Shown here: one piece after another, positions 46,517 to 56,186 of the stretch
Numbering within the stretch: position 1 is the first letter of the stretch
Layout: every line of letters begins with the position of its first letter
NCBI GenBank assembly: GCA_963763485.1
Contig: CAVXOW010000006.1
Span: 558,001-622,000, forward strand
Source of the DNA: CAWCKS01 sp963763485
Lineage (GTDB): Bacteria; Pseudomonadota; Alphaproteobacteria; Rhizobiales; Xanthobacteraceae
Direction: 5' to 3'
DNA: 64,000 bases
Made by a program: the position numbers and the translations under genes
Notes under the pieces: generated by a model
Told to the model about the DNA's origin: nothing
Databases searched by the model: none
Seen by the model: the letters and a program-made list of their open reading frames with translations, nothing else

Positions 46517-48299
46517 GTGACCGCGCCGCCGCGCTCGCGATTTTGCCTGCTGCTTGTGAAGCCGTCCCACTACGATGATGACGGTTACGTCATCCAGTGG
46601 CTGCGCTCGCCGATCCCGTCGAATTCGCTGGCTTCGCTGTATGGCATCGCCAAGGATTGCGCCGAACGCGGCGTGCTCGGCCCCGACGTCGAACTCGAGA
46701 TCCATGCGTTCGACGAGACCAACACGCGAATCCGCCCCGGCCGTCTCGCCGCCATGATCCGTGCCGCGGGCAACGGCATGGTGATGCTGGTCGGCGTGCA
46801 GTCCAACCAGTTTCCGCGTGCGCTCGATATTGCGCGTCCGCTGCGCGATCAGGGCTTTCAGGTCGGCGTCGGCGGCTTCCACGTGTCCGGCGTGCTGAGC
46901 ATGCTTGATGGCGTCGATCGCGATCTCGACCGAGCGCGCGCGATGGGTGTCGCGCTGTTTGCCGGCGAAGCCGAAGGTCGGCTGGATGACGTGCTGCGCG
47001 ACGCTTGTGCGGGAAAGCTCAAGCCACTCTATAACTATATGAATGACCTGCCGGCGATCGAGGGCGCCCCGATCCCGCTGATAGCCGCCGAGCGCGTGCA
47101 ACGTACCGCCGGCGGCACCACAAGCTTCGACGCCGGCCGCGGCTGCCCCTATCAATGCTCGTTCTGCACCATCATCAATGTGCAGGGCCGCAAGTCGCGC
47201 CGCCGCTCGCCTGAAGACATCGAGAAGATCGTTCGCGTCAACCAGGCGCAGGGCCTGCACGAGCTTCTTCATCACCGACGACAATTTTGCGCGCAACTCG
47301 GACTGGGAGGCGATCCTCGATCGCCTGATCCATCTGCGTGAGGCCGACGGCGTCAAGAGCAGCTTCATCATCCAGGTCGACACGCTCTGCCACAAGCTGC
47401 CGAACTTCATCGACAAGTGTGCGCGCGCCGGCGTCAAGCGCGTTTTCATCGGGCTCGAGAACATCAATCCCGACAACCTGCTCGGCGCCAAGAAGCGGCA
47501 GAACAAGATCACCGAATATCGGAAGATGCTGCAGGCCTGGAAGGCGACCGGTGTCATCACCTATGCCGGCTACATCCTCGGCTTCCCGAACGATACCATC
47601 GAGTCGATCCTGCACGATATCGACGTCATCAAGCGCGAGCTGCCGGTCGACCTGCTCGAGTTCTTCTATCTGACGCCGCTGCCGGGCTCGGAAGACCACC
47701 AGAAGCTGTTCAGGGCCGGCGTCGCGCTCGATCCCGACATGAACCGCTACGACCTCAACCATGTCTGCACCGCGCACTCAAAGATGTCGCGCGCGGAATG
47801 GGAGAAGGTTTATGCGCTGGCCTGGCAGCGCTACTACACCGACGAGCATATCGAGACGCTGCTGCGGCGGGCGCTCACCACCAGGATCAACGCCAGCAAC
47901 GTCCTGTTCCTGATCACCTGGTTCAAGGGCTCGATCGACATCGAGAAGATCCATCCGCTGGAATCGGGCTTTCTGCGGCTGAAATTCCGCCGCGACCGTC
48001 GCCCGGAACGGCCGCGCGAGGCAATATGGGTGTTCTATCCGCGCTACTTGAGCGAAATCGCCGTCAAGACCACGAAGTGGATCACACTCTATTTCCGGCT
48101 GCGCCGCTTCTATCTCAAGGGCAAGTACGATCCGAAGCGCTTCGCCTATACCGACGTCGCGATGAGTGCCTGGGATGACAGCGACGGCGAGCATGAATTG
48201 TTCGGCAGCGACGCGGCGAAGGCCTTTGTCGAGCGGCAGCGGCACATGAAGAATGTCCGCGACCGTGCCACCGGGGCCCTGCCCGTCGCCGGCGGCTGA
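46517..48299 (+). CDS. B12-binding-domain radical SAM protein (one frame break)
   Basis: This protein of about 593 residues starts at a GTG (M-T-A-P-P-R-S-R-F-C-L-L-L-V-K-P). The first ~170 residues look like the cobalamin-binding domain found before radical SAM cores. The [4Fe-4S] motif is C-P-Y-Q-C-S-F-C, in R-G-C-P-Y-Q-C-S-F-C. The frame breaks near 47258, where one extra C precedes F-F-I-T-D-D-N-F-A-R. Such enzymes do methyl transfers or ring rearrangements in lipid and natural-product paths. The substrate cannot be deduced; a phosphodiesterase follows 8 bases later. Confidence 0.88.
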
Positions 48300-48307
48300 A
48301 ACCCGGC

Positions 48308-49147
48308 ATGCCGACCACACCCGTCCTCATCGCGCAAATCTCCGACCTGCACATCAAGCGTCCCGGACAGCGTGCCTATCGCCGGGTCGATACCGCGGCC
48401 GCCCTGCAGCACTGCATCGAGGCGCTGAATGCGCTGCGGCCGCGCCCGGACCTTGTCGTCATCAGCGGCGATCTGGCCGACAGCGCCGCCGCGGACGAAT
48501 ACGAGCATCTCAAGCACCTGCTTGCGGCGCTGCAACTGCCGTTCGTCACCATCCCCGGCAACCATGATTCCCGCGAATTGATGCGCGCAGCGTTTGCCGG
48601 CCAAAACTACGCCGCGATGACCGGCGCTCTCAACCAGACGCTTGAACTTGGTGAGCTCGATATCATCCTGCTTGATTCAAGCGTGCCGCGGCACCCACAT
48701 GGCGAGCTCGACCACGCTACGCTGCGCTGGCTCGACGCGACACTCGGCACATCCGAGCGGCGTCCCGCGCTGTTGTTCCTGCATCATCCGCCGTTCGCGA
48801 CCGGCATCGCCCACATGGATCGGCAGAACCTGCGCAATGCCGACGATCTGGCAGCGGTCGTGCGCCGTCACAAGCGCGTGCGCCTGATCGCTTGCGGGCA
48901 TGTCCATCGCGCGACCTTCACGACCTTCGCCGATGTGCCGACCACGATCTGCCCGGCGCCCAATCACGCCGTTGATCTCGACCTCACCGAGGCCCGTCCG
49001 CCGTCGTTCAAGGTCGAACCGCCGGCGTTCCATCTGCACGCGTGGTTCGAAGACGATGCTTTCGGCACCGTCGTCACTCACACGGTGCCGATCGGACAAT
49101 TCGAGGGACCACATCCCTTCTTCGGCGCTGACGGCAAGTTGCTTTGA
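48308..49147 (+). CDS. Calcineurin-like metallophosphoesterase, CpdA/GpdQ-type
   Basis: This intact 279-residue cytoplasmic phosphodiesterase has class III metal sites: S-D-L-H-I, S-G-D-L-A-D, P-G-N-H-D, H-H-P-P and G-H-V-H-R in order. This set is typical of cAMP phosphodiesterase CpdA and glycerophosphodiesterase GpdQ. It is separated by 8 bases from the radical SAM gene, so the two are probably cotranscribed. In 49148-49461 I see only the direct repeat GCTTGCCTGAAAAG at 49163 and 49181, and no gene. Confidence 0.88.
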   Translation: MPTTPVLIAQISDLHIKRPGQRAYRRVDTAAALQHCIEALNALRPRPDLVVISGDLADSAAADEYEHLKHLLAALQLPFVTIPGNHDSRELMRAAFAGQNYAAMTGALNQTLELGELDIILLDSSVPRHPHGELDHATLRWLDATLGTSERRPALLFLHHPPFATGIAHMDRQNLRNADDLAAVVRRHKRVRLIACGHVHRATFTTFADVPTTICPAPNHAVDLDLTEARPPSFKVEPPAFHLHAWFEDDAFGTVVTHTVPIGQFEGPHPFFGADGKLL

Positions 49148-49461
49148 ACCGCGCTCGCCCTAGCTTGCCTGAAAAGCCTGGCTTGCCTGAAAAGAGCGCA
49201 AATCGGCCGGCAAGGCCGGTCCGGGATCGCAGCTGATCTTGACGCGGCGATGAAGGCTGGCGATCCTTGATCACGGCGGCGATTGAGGGGCATGGGCAGT
49301 CGCCGTCGCAACAAGAAGATGACCGGACGCCTTACATCCGGCGCGGAGCGCGATCGCCACGTCGATCCTGGTGGCATCGCACGTCGGCAGGACAGCTGGT
49401 CGATCCGATATCGGCCACATCCTGACGCGGAGCTTCAGTGCGACCAGGGTTGGGAGGGACC

Positions 49462-50458
49462 ATGCAGACCATCTTTGACTCGCGCACGCTGCCGGCAGCC
49501 AAGCGCTACAAGGCCTGGCAGGACGCCATTTGCGAAATCTATTTTCAGGTCGACTGCACGCCCGAAGAGCGCGACGACTACGATGGCCTGGTGCGCGAAG
49601 CGCGCTTCGGCCCGCTGATCCTGACCGACACGCTATCGGCGCCGCAAGTGGTGCTGCGGCAGAACCGTCATATCTCCAGGCTGGACAAGGATTGCTACAT
49701 CCTGGGCCTGCCGCAATACGGCCGTGGCGGCCTTTGCCAACGCGACGCCTCGTTCACCATGCATACCGGCGCCGCCGGGCTGTTCTATGCCAGCGAGCCG
49801 TATGATCTGCGCGGCAAGGCTCCAGTCCGGGCATTCTGGATGGAAATCCCGCAACGCCTGCTCGCCAGCCGCTTCAGTTCGGGCCGCGCGCCGGTCAACA
49901 CGATGCTCAATGTCGAACGCGGCCTCGGCCGTATCGCCGCCGAATTTTGCAACACGCTCGCCGCGGAAAGCGCACTCCTCGACGACGAGGCGCGCGCAAA
50001 GCTCGGCGACGAGTTCCTTGACATCCTGGCGGCGGCGGTGGACGCCGGATTTGACCGCGAGCCGACCGGCGAGAAGACGGTCCGCAAGGCGAGGCTCCGC
50101 TCGGTGAAAGCCTATATCGACGCCCACTTGCGCGAGCCCGATCTGACGCTGGAGTTCGATCGCAAGGAACAACGGCATCTCGCTGCGCTATTTGCACGAG
50201 CTGTTCACGGCGATGGACAGTTCGGTCTCCGACTGGATCTGGCTCAGGCGGTTGCAGCAATGCCATGCGCTGCTGACCCATCCCGGGCACGCCGCACGCT
50301 CGATCACCGAGATCGCGTTCTCGATGGGCTTCAACAGCTCCTCGCACTTCAGCAACCGCTTCCGCGAGGAGTTCGGGTTGAGGCCGTCCGACGTCAGGCT
50401 CAGTGGCGCCGCAAGCCGCGAGCGATCGGAGGCGGCACCGGGACGAGCGGAACACTAG
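49462..50458 (+). CDS. AraC-family transcriptional regulator (one frame break)
   Basis: The regulator is about 331 residues. The N-terminal ~200 residues form the ligand-binding domain of the AraC_binding_2 (FeaR-like) type. The C-terminal HTH reads I-S-L-R-Y-L-H-E-L-F, then S-I-T-E-I-A-F-S-M-G-F-N-S-S-S-H-F-S-N-R-F-R. An extra base near 50165 splits the two parts. ATG at 49462 follows GGGAGG. The HdrC/HdrB-like pair starts 113 bases beyond the stop and may be its target. Confidence 0.87.
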
Positions 50459-50571
50459 GGCGCAGGGCAGCGCTCTGGCCGATACAGGCGGGTGTCCGCT
50501 CCTGGGAAACAATTGATCGTGTCGTTCGCAAGCTTGACTGAAAAGTCACGAGACCGCATTTTGCCCGAGCC

Positions 50572-51003
50572 ATGACTGGGCTTCCCTCAGCGCGCGCCGA
50601 AACGACCGAAGCTTTCCTGATGCAATCCGGCCCGGAGCTTGCCGCGTTGTGCACGGAATGCGGCGCCTGCTTCAACGTCTGTCCGATGGTCGATTACGTG
50701 AATTTGCGCGGCGCTGATCCCAAGATCGTCACCAGTGGATTGCGCCGGCTGGCAAGCGGAGAGGCCGCTCCAGAAGAGACGGTGGCCTGGGTCGGCGCCT
50801 GCACCAAGAGCGGCCAGTGCGTCGATGCGTGCCCGCAAAAGGCTGTGGGGCTTGATGCCATGCTGCTGGTCCGGATCGCCAAGCAACGCGCGATCAACGA
50901 AACGCGACAGCTGCCGGCCAAGCAGGATCCTTCGTATTTCCCGCGCATCAAGACCTTCGCACGACTGCAGCTCAGCGATGAGGAACTCGAGAAATGGCTG
51001 TGA
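50572..51003 (+). CDS. 4Fe-4S ferredoxin-type protein, HdrC-like
   Basis: This 143-residue iron-sulfur protein has two clusters of Cys: C-T-E-C-G-A-C-F-N-V-C-P and C-T-K-S-G-Q-C-V-D-A-C-P. The second has a longer first spacing than usual. The pattern, and overlap with the CCG-domain gene that follows by ten bases, matches the HdrC subunit of heterodisulfide-reductase-like complexes. It probably passes electrons to or from the HdrB-like partner. No HdrA flavoprotein is visible. Confidence 0.8.
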   Translation: MTGLPSARAETTEAFLMQSGPELAALCTECGACFNVCPMVDYVNLRGADPKIVTSGLRRLASGEAAPEETVAWVGACTKSGQCVDACPQKAVGLDAMLLVRIAKQRAINETRQLPAKQDPSYFPRIKTFARLQLSDEELEKWL

Positions 51004-51860
51004 ACGACAATCGCGTCACGTTCTGGTTCGGCTGCAACATGCTGCGCCACGCCGAAATGATCCGGCTGTCGATCATGCTGCTGGAGCGTGCAGGCTACGA
51101 TGTCAGCGCCGCCGGCGGCCCGGCCTACTGCTGCGGCACCAGCCATGACCATCAACCGCATGGAGCGAGCAACATGGCGGGCCGGACCGTCAGCCGCTTC
51201 AATGAAGCCGCCACGAAGGATGGTCGCGGCACTGTCGTTACCTGGTGTCCCTCGTGCCACATGCACATGTCCGACATCATGGCGCCGGGCAACACGGTTG
51301 CGTTCGACATCGCGCACATTTCCGAATTGCTCGTCGCATCAATCGATCGGCTGGCGCCATTGTTGACTGTTCCAGTGCCGCGCCGCGTGCTGCTGCACCG
51401 GCATCTCGGTTTCTCAACCCACGTGCCGATCAACGATCGTGTCACCAGCGTGCTGTCGCGAATACCAGGGCTCGAACTGATCGAAGGACCTGCACATCCC
51501 GGCCACATGTGCAGTGGCCTTGCCACCGTGCCAGGCGCACTGAAGGCGGTGATCGGCGAGACCTGGTCGGCGGCGATCGCAAATCGCGCCGACACCGTGT
51601 GCACGATCTTTCATCCGTGCCATCGCGAAATCGCAGCGCTCGACGGTCACGACAACATCAGGGTCAGGAACTGGGTTCAGCTCGTTGCCGAAGCAATGGG
51701 TATCGAAGCCAGCGACGCCTATGTCGGCTGGCGCAACGGCGGCGCGCCCGATATCGCGGCAATCGAACGCGCCGAGCCGTCGCGCTATCAGGCACTGATT
51801 GAACCTGAACTGCGCAAGCAACCGCCGTTGCCTGCGGCCTCCGCAGGCGCGGCGGAGTGA
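50994..51860 (+). CDS. CCG-domain (HdrB-like) iron-sulfur protein
   Basis: This 288-residue protein starts by overlapping the HdrC-like gene by ten bases. The N-terminal half carries a full CCG motif: F-G-C, then A-Y-C-C-G-T, then W-C-P-S-C. The second expected copy is degenerate: L-H-R-H-L-G in place of a Cys-containing H-D-P-C-H-L-G, and H-M-C-S-G instead of C-C-G; only F-H-P-C-H-R-E is kept. So one cluster site is intact and one is damaged. A catabolic or thiol-redox role is possible. The pair follows an AraC regulator. Confidence 0.8.
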   Translation: MAVNDNRVTFWFGCNMLRHAEMIRLSIMLLERAGYDVSAAGGPAYCCGTSHDHQPHGASNMAGRTVSRFNEAATKDGRGTVVTWCPSCHMHMSDIMAPGNTVAFDIAHISELLVASIDRLAPLLTVPVPRRVLLHRHLGFSTHVPINDRVTSVLSRIPGLELIEGPAHPGHMCSGLATVPGALKAVIGETWSAAIANRADTVCTIFHPCHREIAALDGHDNIRVRNWVQLVAEAMGIEASDAYVGWRNGGAPDIAAIERAEPSRYQALIEPELRKQPPLPAASAGAAE

Positions 51861-51949
51861 CGAGGCGGCTGGGCCCAAGGGGACCAAACCGATCGACTTT
51901 GAACTGTTGCGCCGGGAGATCGATGCGACGTCTGCTTGTTGGGGGATAC

Positions 51950-52157
51950 TGTTGCAAAAGTCGCTTTGCAGAAGGTGTCAAAATTCCAAGGGCCGCTGGC
52001 GCGTTGTTGGTGTAATGATCTGAGGGACCTCATCGTCTCACGCAAAACTCATAGGCGACTTCGGTACCGCGACTGAGGCTGTGCAAATCATCGATCTCTT
52101 CGCGCTTCAGGTTTTCGCCAGAAATTTGGACCGCCGCAACTTTCGACTTTTGCAACA
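51950..52157. mobile_element. 208-bp remnant with IS6-like terminal inverted repeats
   Basis: TGTTGCAAAAGTCG at 51950-51963 and its exact inverse CGACTTTTGCAACA at 52144-52157 bound a 208-base segment. The sequence resembles the ends of IS6-family elements (CTGTTGCAAA..). No transposase reading lies between them, so this is a deleted element or MITE-like derivative. The flanking bases do not show an obvious target duplication. Nothing else is seen in 51861-52226. Confidence 0.55.
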
Positions 52158-52226
52158 CAATCTGGGGGCAAAGCAGACTGCGCTTGCTCAACTTGAGTTC
52201 TTCCGTTTGTGACCCAGATCGGACAG

Positions 52227-52625
52227 TCAGCTCGTGCCCAGATAGGCAACAGCTTCTATCTCCACCAACACTTCCGGCTTCGCCAACGACCGCACTTCAA
52301 CAAGTGTGGAAGCGGGAAAATCTCCGGTGAAGAATTCGCGGCGCGCTCGCCAGACCTCAGTGTTGTTCTTGATATTGACCATGTAGATCGTCATTTTTAC
52401 CAGGTTGTCCATCGTCCCGCCGGCCGCTTTGATTATGCGATCAATGCGCGAAAATATTTGCTTCGTCTGTTCGTACTCACTCTTGCCAACCATTGATGTG
52501 CCGCCTTCAAAGGGACGTGCTACCTGGCCGGAGATGAACAGCATGTCGCCTGCGCGTATAGCGTTTGACCACAGATCGGGGCCAGCTTCAGCGACATCGG
52601 GGACGGACACCTTTGTCCTGCGCAC
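52227..52625 (-). CDS. RidA/YjgF-family protein lacking the usual active-site arginine
   Basis: The 132-residue product has the RidA fold: G-D-M-L-F-I-S-G-Q-V-A, then N-L-V-K-M-T-I-Y-M-V and a C-terminal I-E-A-V-A-Y. In classical RidA the loop P-A-R-[ST]-x-V-E-V carries the Arg needed for enamine/imine deamination. Here it reads F-P-A-S-T-L-V-E-V, so Arg is replaced by Ser. It therefore belongs to a variant Rid subgroup that may bind another ligand. Short tandem repeats precede the start. Confidence 0.85.
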   Translation of the reverse strand: MRRTKVSVPDVAEAGPDLWSNAIRAGDMLFISGQVARPFEGGTSMVGKSEYEQTKQIFSRIDRIIKAAGGTMDNLVKMTIYMVNIKNNTEVWRARREFFTGDFPASTLVEVRSLAKPEVLVEIEAVAYLGTS

Positions 52626-52635
52626 AGAACTCTCC

Positions 52636-52692
52636 TTATGAAGGTCTCTATGAAGGTCTCTCCGATACGTATTGAAGTCTCTCCGATACGTT
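52636..52692. repeat. Short tandem repeats upstream of the RidA-like gene
   Basis: Two copies of ATGAAGGTCTCT are followed by two copies of a GAAG(G)TCTCTCCGATACGT unit, within the 70 bases before the RidA-like start. They may be operator sites or a relic. No other feature is seen between here and the IS5 element. Confidence 0.5.
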
Positions 52693-52850
52693 TCGCTGTC
52701 AGTTTATCACAAATATTGGCAAGTCCATCGCGTCGCCTTTTGGCTCTTGACGATCATAATAATCCGGACACATAACGTCCGCTCTTGAGGTAGCGCGGAC
52801 GCGATGGCCGAGCGCCCCCTCGTGCATCAGATTGTGAGTGCACGCGCCGA

Positions 52851-53612
52851 TTAGGGCGTGGACTTAATAGCGCGTAGCCAAACTCGGATTGACGCGAGTT
52901 TGACGAACGCTAGATAGTTGGCTGCGAGTTTGTCATATCGGGTCGCGACGCGCCGACATTGCTTGATCTTGTTGAAGAACCGTTCGATCAGGTTGCGCGC
53001 GCGATACAGATACGGGCTGAAGCAGATCGGGTCTTTGCGATTCCGTTTCGGTGGAATGTTGGCCCATGCTCCTTGTTGGCGAGCAAGCTCCCTGATCCAG
53101 TCCGCGTCGTAGCCACGATCTGCGAGCAACATCGTTTGGGGAAGCGACGCGCTGAGGAGAACTGAGCACAGCCGGTTATCATGCGCCTCGCCGGGCGTGA
53201 GGGCGAGATGGACCGGCAGGCCATTGGTGTCCACGACCGCGTGAATCTTGCTCGTCAGGCCTCCTCGCGAGCGACCCATGTCTTGGTGATTGTTGTCCGC
53301 GACACAGGCTCCGTGCTGATGCACGCGCACGACGGAGGTATCGATCATCTGCACCGCCGCGTCGTGACCTGCAGCCAACGCATCCATGATCTGGTCCCAG
53401 ACGCCAGCACGCCGCCACCGAACGAAGCGATTGTAACAGGTGGTGCGGGGACCATAGACTTCTGGCAGGTCGCGCCATGGCGCACCTGAACGGAGGACCC
53501 AAAAGATGCCATTGAGCACACGACGGTCATTTACCCGCCGAACGCCGCGCGGCTTGTTGGGTAGCATCGGTTTGATGGCGGTCCATTCGTAGTCGCTGAG
53601 TTCGTAGCGCAT
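52851..53612 (-). mobile_element. IS5-family transposase, intact
   Basis: A 253-residue transposase starts at M-R-Y-E-L-S-D-Y-E-W (53612); a reading eleven residues longer exists. The DDE triad is visible: D in M-I-D-T-S-V-V-R-V-H, D in L-L-A-D-R-G-Y-D-A and E in N-L-I-E-R-F-F-N-K-I-K. It is a single intact frame, unlike many IS5 members with a programmed shift. I could not fix the terminal inverted repeats or target duplication. It lies between the RidA and MFS genes. Confidence 0.88.
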
Positions 53613-53816
53613 GATTCGAGGCTCCGGTTTCGGAGCTTGAATCATGTCTCGGGCGGAGCCATCAAGCCGCGATAGCTGATCGCGAACCCGCTAAAGCTCT
53701 AAATCTACTTCCGCTTTTGGGGGCATAGCCGACATGGTCAGATTTGCCGCTGGGTCGCCCCTGTAGCGATTGACCCATTGCAGGCACTGGCTCCACCGCT
53801 GGGTTCGTCCGAAGAT

Positions 53817-55055
53817 CTACTCACTAGCCGACCTTCTTGGAGGCCTTATGAGCACAATCAACGCGGCTACGATTTGCATTGCCGCGGCCAAGGCGAACGG
53901 CACCACGTAGCTCGTCGAAATGTCCCGAAGCACGCCGAGGACAGCAGGCGCCAACGCAAAGACAGCTTGATTGAACGCCACCACGAGCGCGACGACCGTA
54001 CCGACGTCGGCCGCACGAAACTCATGTTGCGCGATAAGCGGGGGAAGGGAAACAACGTTACCGACGCCAAGACCAAACAGCACGCAACCAACCAGTACAA
54101 CCATGGGCGCATCTGAGATGATCATCAATGCAGCGCCGACGCTTTGGAGGAGAAAGTTCGCGGATGCAGCCAGGCGGCGATCACGGCCTCCGATCGTCCA
54201 GCCTAGCAGAGTGCGGCCCAAAACAGCAGATGTCGTCACCATACTGACTGCGGCGGCAGCCCCGTTCTCGCCGAGCAATGGGGATATTCGGGTCAGCAAG
54301 TGCGTTAGCAGTCCGACTTGAGCGAATAGGGCCAACGCGAAGGCCACTGAAAGTGTCATGAAACCCTTGGTCTTGATGAGGTCTTTGCGAGGACTACGCG
54401 TTAATGGGGTAGCGACGTGGGGCTTGCTGTCGATAAGCAGTCCGTCGGGCGCCAGACCGAGTCCTTTCGGATCACGGCGCAGGTAAAAAATCGAAAGAGG
54501 TATTATGACCAGCGGCATGGCGATACCTACCGCGACCGCCGCCGCCTCAACCCCAATCTTGGCGATCAGCAAAATAAGCAAGGGCGGAAACATGACGCCG
54601 CCGATGCTTGCGCCGTTGAATGCCAAGCCGATGGCCTTTGGTCGATCTCGATCGAACCATGGAGCGACCATCGCGTTGATCGCCGCACCGCTCGTCGCTG
54701 CCCAACCACTCCCCGAGATTGCTGCCGCCACGAACAATTGCCACGGAGCTGAAGCGACTGACCAGGCCACGATCCCTGCACCTGCGAGAACCGCGCCGAT
54801 GATCGTTGTCTGCGCCAACCCAATTGATCTGTGAGCTTCGGGTAAGTACACAATCAGTGCTGCCCCGATCAGGAAGTGCGCAGTGATCGCGCTAGAGATC
54901 ATTGCGACCGGCCAGCCCTTGGAGGCGTGCAACGTCAGCAAGAGCACTCCCGGACTATAAAATCCGACACCCCATCCGAAAACCGCGATTACAAACGCGA
55001 CCCAAACGACGGACCAGCCCTGAAATCGCGATTGTCGAAGCTCGGGGATCTGCAT
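53817..55055 (-). CDS. MFS transporter, OFA/monocarboxylate-like
   Basis: This intact 412-residue transporter has about twelve hydrophobic segments and the start M-Q-I-P-E-L-R-Q-S-R-F-Q-G-W-S-V-V (55055). The middle loop carries Y-L-R-R-D-P-K-G-L-G-L-A-P-D-G. It lies next to an inserted IS5 element and about 60 bases past the end of the PanE-like gene, on the same strand. The substrate is unknown, possibly a carboxylate related to the neighbouring reductase. Confidence 0.85.
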   Translation of the reverse strand: MQIPELRQSRFQGWSVVWVAFVIAVFGWGVGFYSPGVLLLTLHASKGWPVAMISSAITAHFLIGAALIVYLPEAHRSIGLAQTTIIGAVLAGAGIVAWSVASAPWQLFVAAAISGSGWAATSGAAINAMVAPWFDRDRPKAIGLAFNGASIGGVMFPPLLILLIAKIGVEAAAVAVGIAMPLVIIPLSIFYLRRDPKGLGLAPDGLLIDSKPHVATPLTRSPRKDLIKTKGFMTLSVAFALALFAQVGLLTHLLTRISPLLGENGAAAAVSMVTTSAVLGRTLLGWTIGGRDRRLAASANFLLQSVGAALMIISDAPMVVLVGCVLFGLGVGNVVSLPPLIAQHEFRAADVGTVVALVVAFNQAVFALAPAVLGVLRDISTSYVVPFALAAAMQIVAALIVLIRPPRRSASE

Positions 55056-55116
55056 AGTTGGGTGTCCTGATCTGAGGTCAGGGCGACGACTTGCCAAGTA
55101 CGCGCCGTATGCGCGA

Positions 55117-56037
55117 TCAACCGCGCGTTTGCTCGTAGGCCTTCAGATGCGTGTAGGCCGTGCGCAGCCGGGGCACCGGAACTTTTGCGGTGTCAGCGCG
55201 CGCAATCAGGTCGCCAATCACATGATCGGCTTCGACCGGTTGGCCCGCCTTAATGTCGCGGAACATCGATGCGGTGAGCGGTGAGCCTTCCGTGGTCAAC
55301 ATCCCTGTCGCGCGTTCCAGCGCAGGCGCGCGGGGCGGATAGCCCTCCGCGGTCGCGACCGCCCTGCATTCGTCGAGAATGCCTAGCAGGAAGTCCTTGC
55401 CGCCGGGCGCCGCTAGGATCATGCCGATCGGGGCGCGCATCAGGCTAGTCGAGGCCGCGCTCGATGCGAGGAAAACCCATTTTTCCCACATGTCCTGCAG
55501 GACGGTCTCGCTCGCCGCGCCGTCGAAATTGCAGCTTCTGACGACGTCCGCGATGGCGCGAACCCGGTCTGACATTTTGCCGTCGCGCTCGCCGAAACCA
55601 AGCGACTGCACCGGGCCCAGCTGGACCACTTCGCGCTTCTCGTTCAGTGTCACCGCAGTCAGGCAGAGCCCTCCGAGCACGTGGCTCACCCCAAATTTTT
55701 TGTCGAGAACGTCCAGATGACGCATACCGTTGAGCAGCGGGATGATCGCGGTCCTCTCGCCTACCGCCGGCGCGAACGACTTGACCGCATCGTCGAGGTC
55801 GTAAGCCTTGCAGCTCAACAGCACCGCGTCAAACTTGTCCTTGATGGTGTCGGCCTGGATGACAGGCGGATTCTTCAGCGTTACGTCGCCGTTCGGGCTT
55901 TTGATCACGAGGCCTGCGGCGGCAAGCTCCGAGGCACGGCGCGGCCGCACCAGAAAGGTGATGTCGCGGCCGGCTTGCAGCATCCTGCCGCCGAAATATC
56001 CGCCAATGGCCCCCGCGCCAACGATGAGAACGCGCAT
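55117..56037 (-). CDS. 2-dehydropantoate 2-reductase (PanE/ApbA family)
   Basis: This intact 306-residue NADPH-dependent ketoreductase starts with the Rossmann motif V-G-A-G-A-I-G-G-Y-F-G-G. The catalytic Lys region is S-C-K-A-Y-D-L and K-W-V-F-L-A-S. The C-terminal D-I-K-A-G-Q-P-V-E-A-D is the PanE dimer/active-site motif. It may act in pantothenate synthesis or on other 2-keto acids; the MFS gene lies downstream on the same strand. Confidence 0.9.
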   Translation of the reverse strand: MRVLIVGAGAIGGYFGGRMLQAGRDITFLVRPRRASELAAAGLVIKSPNGDVTLKNPPVIQADTIKDKFDAVLLSCKAYDLDDAVKSFAPAVGERTAIIPLLNGMRHLDVLDKKFGVSHVLGGLCLTAVTLNEKREVVQLGPVQSLGFGERDGKMSDRVRAIADVVRSCNFDGAASETVLQDMWEKWVFLASSAASTSLMRAPIGMILAAPGGKDFLLGILDECRAVATAEGYPPRAPALERATGMLTTEGSPLTASMFRDIKAGQPVEADHVIGDLIARADTAKVPVPRLRTAYTHLKAYEQTRG

Positions 56038-56186
56038 CTCTCAATTCCTCTTGTTGTTGGATACCGGATTGTCCAGAACGTTACTCATCCGCGGCTCCCG
56101 TGTTCCTGGACATCTACATACCTGAAGGAGCACTCTGTGCGCTCGCCGGAATCGGACTCCGTCGCCGGCTATCCTCGAGGAACTCA

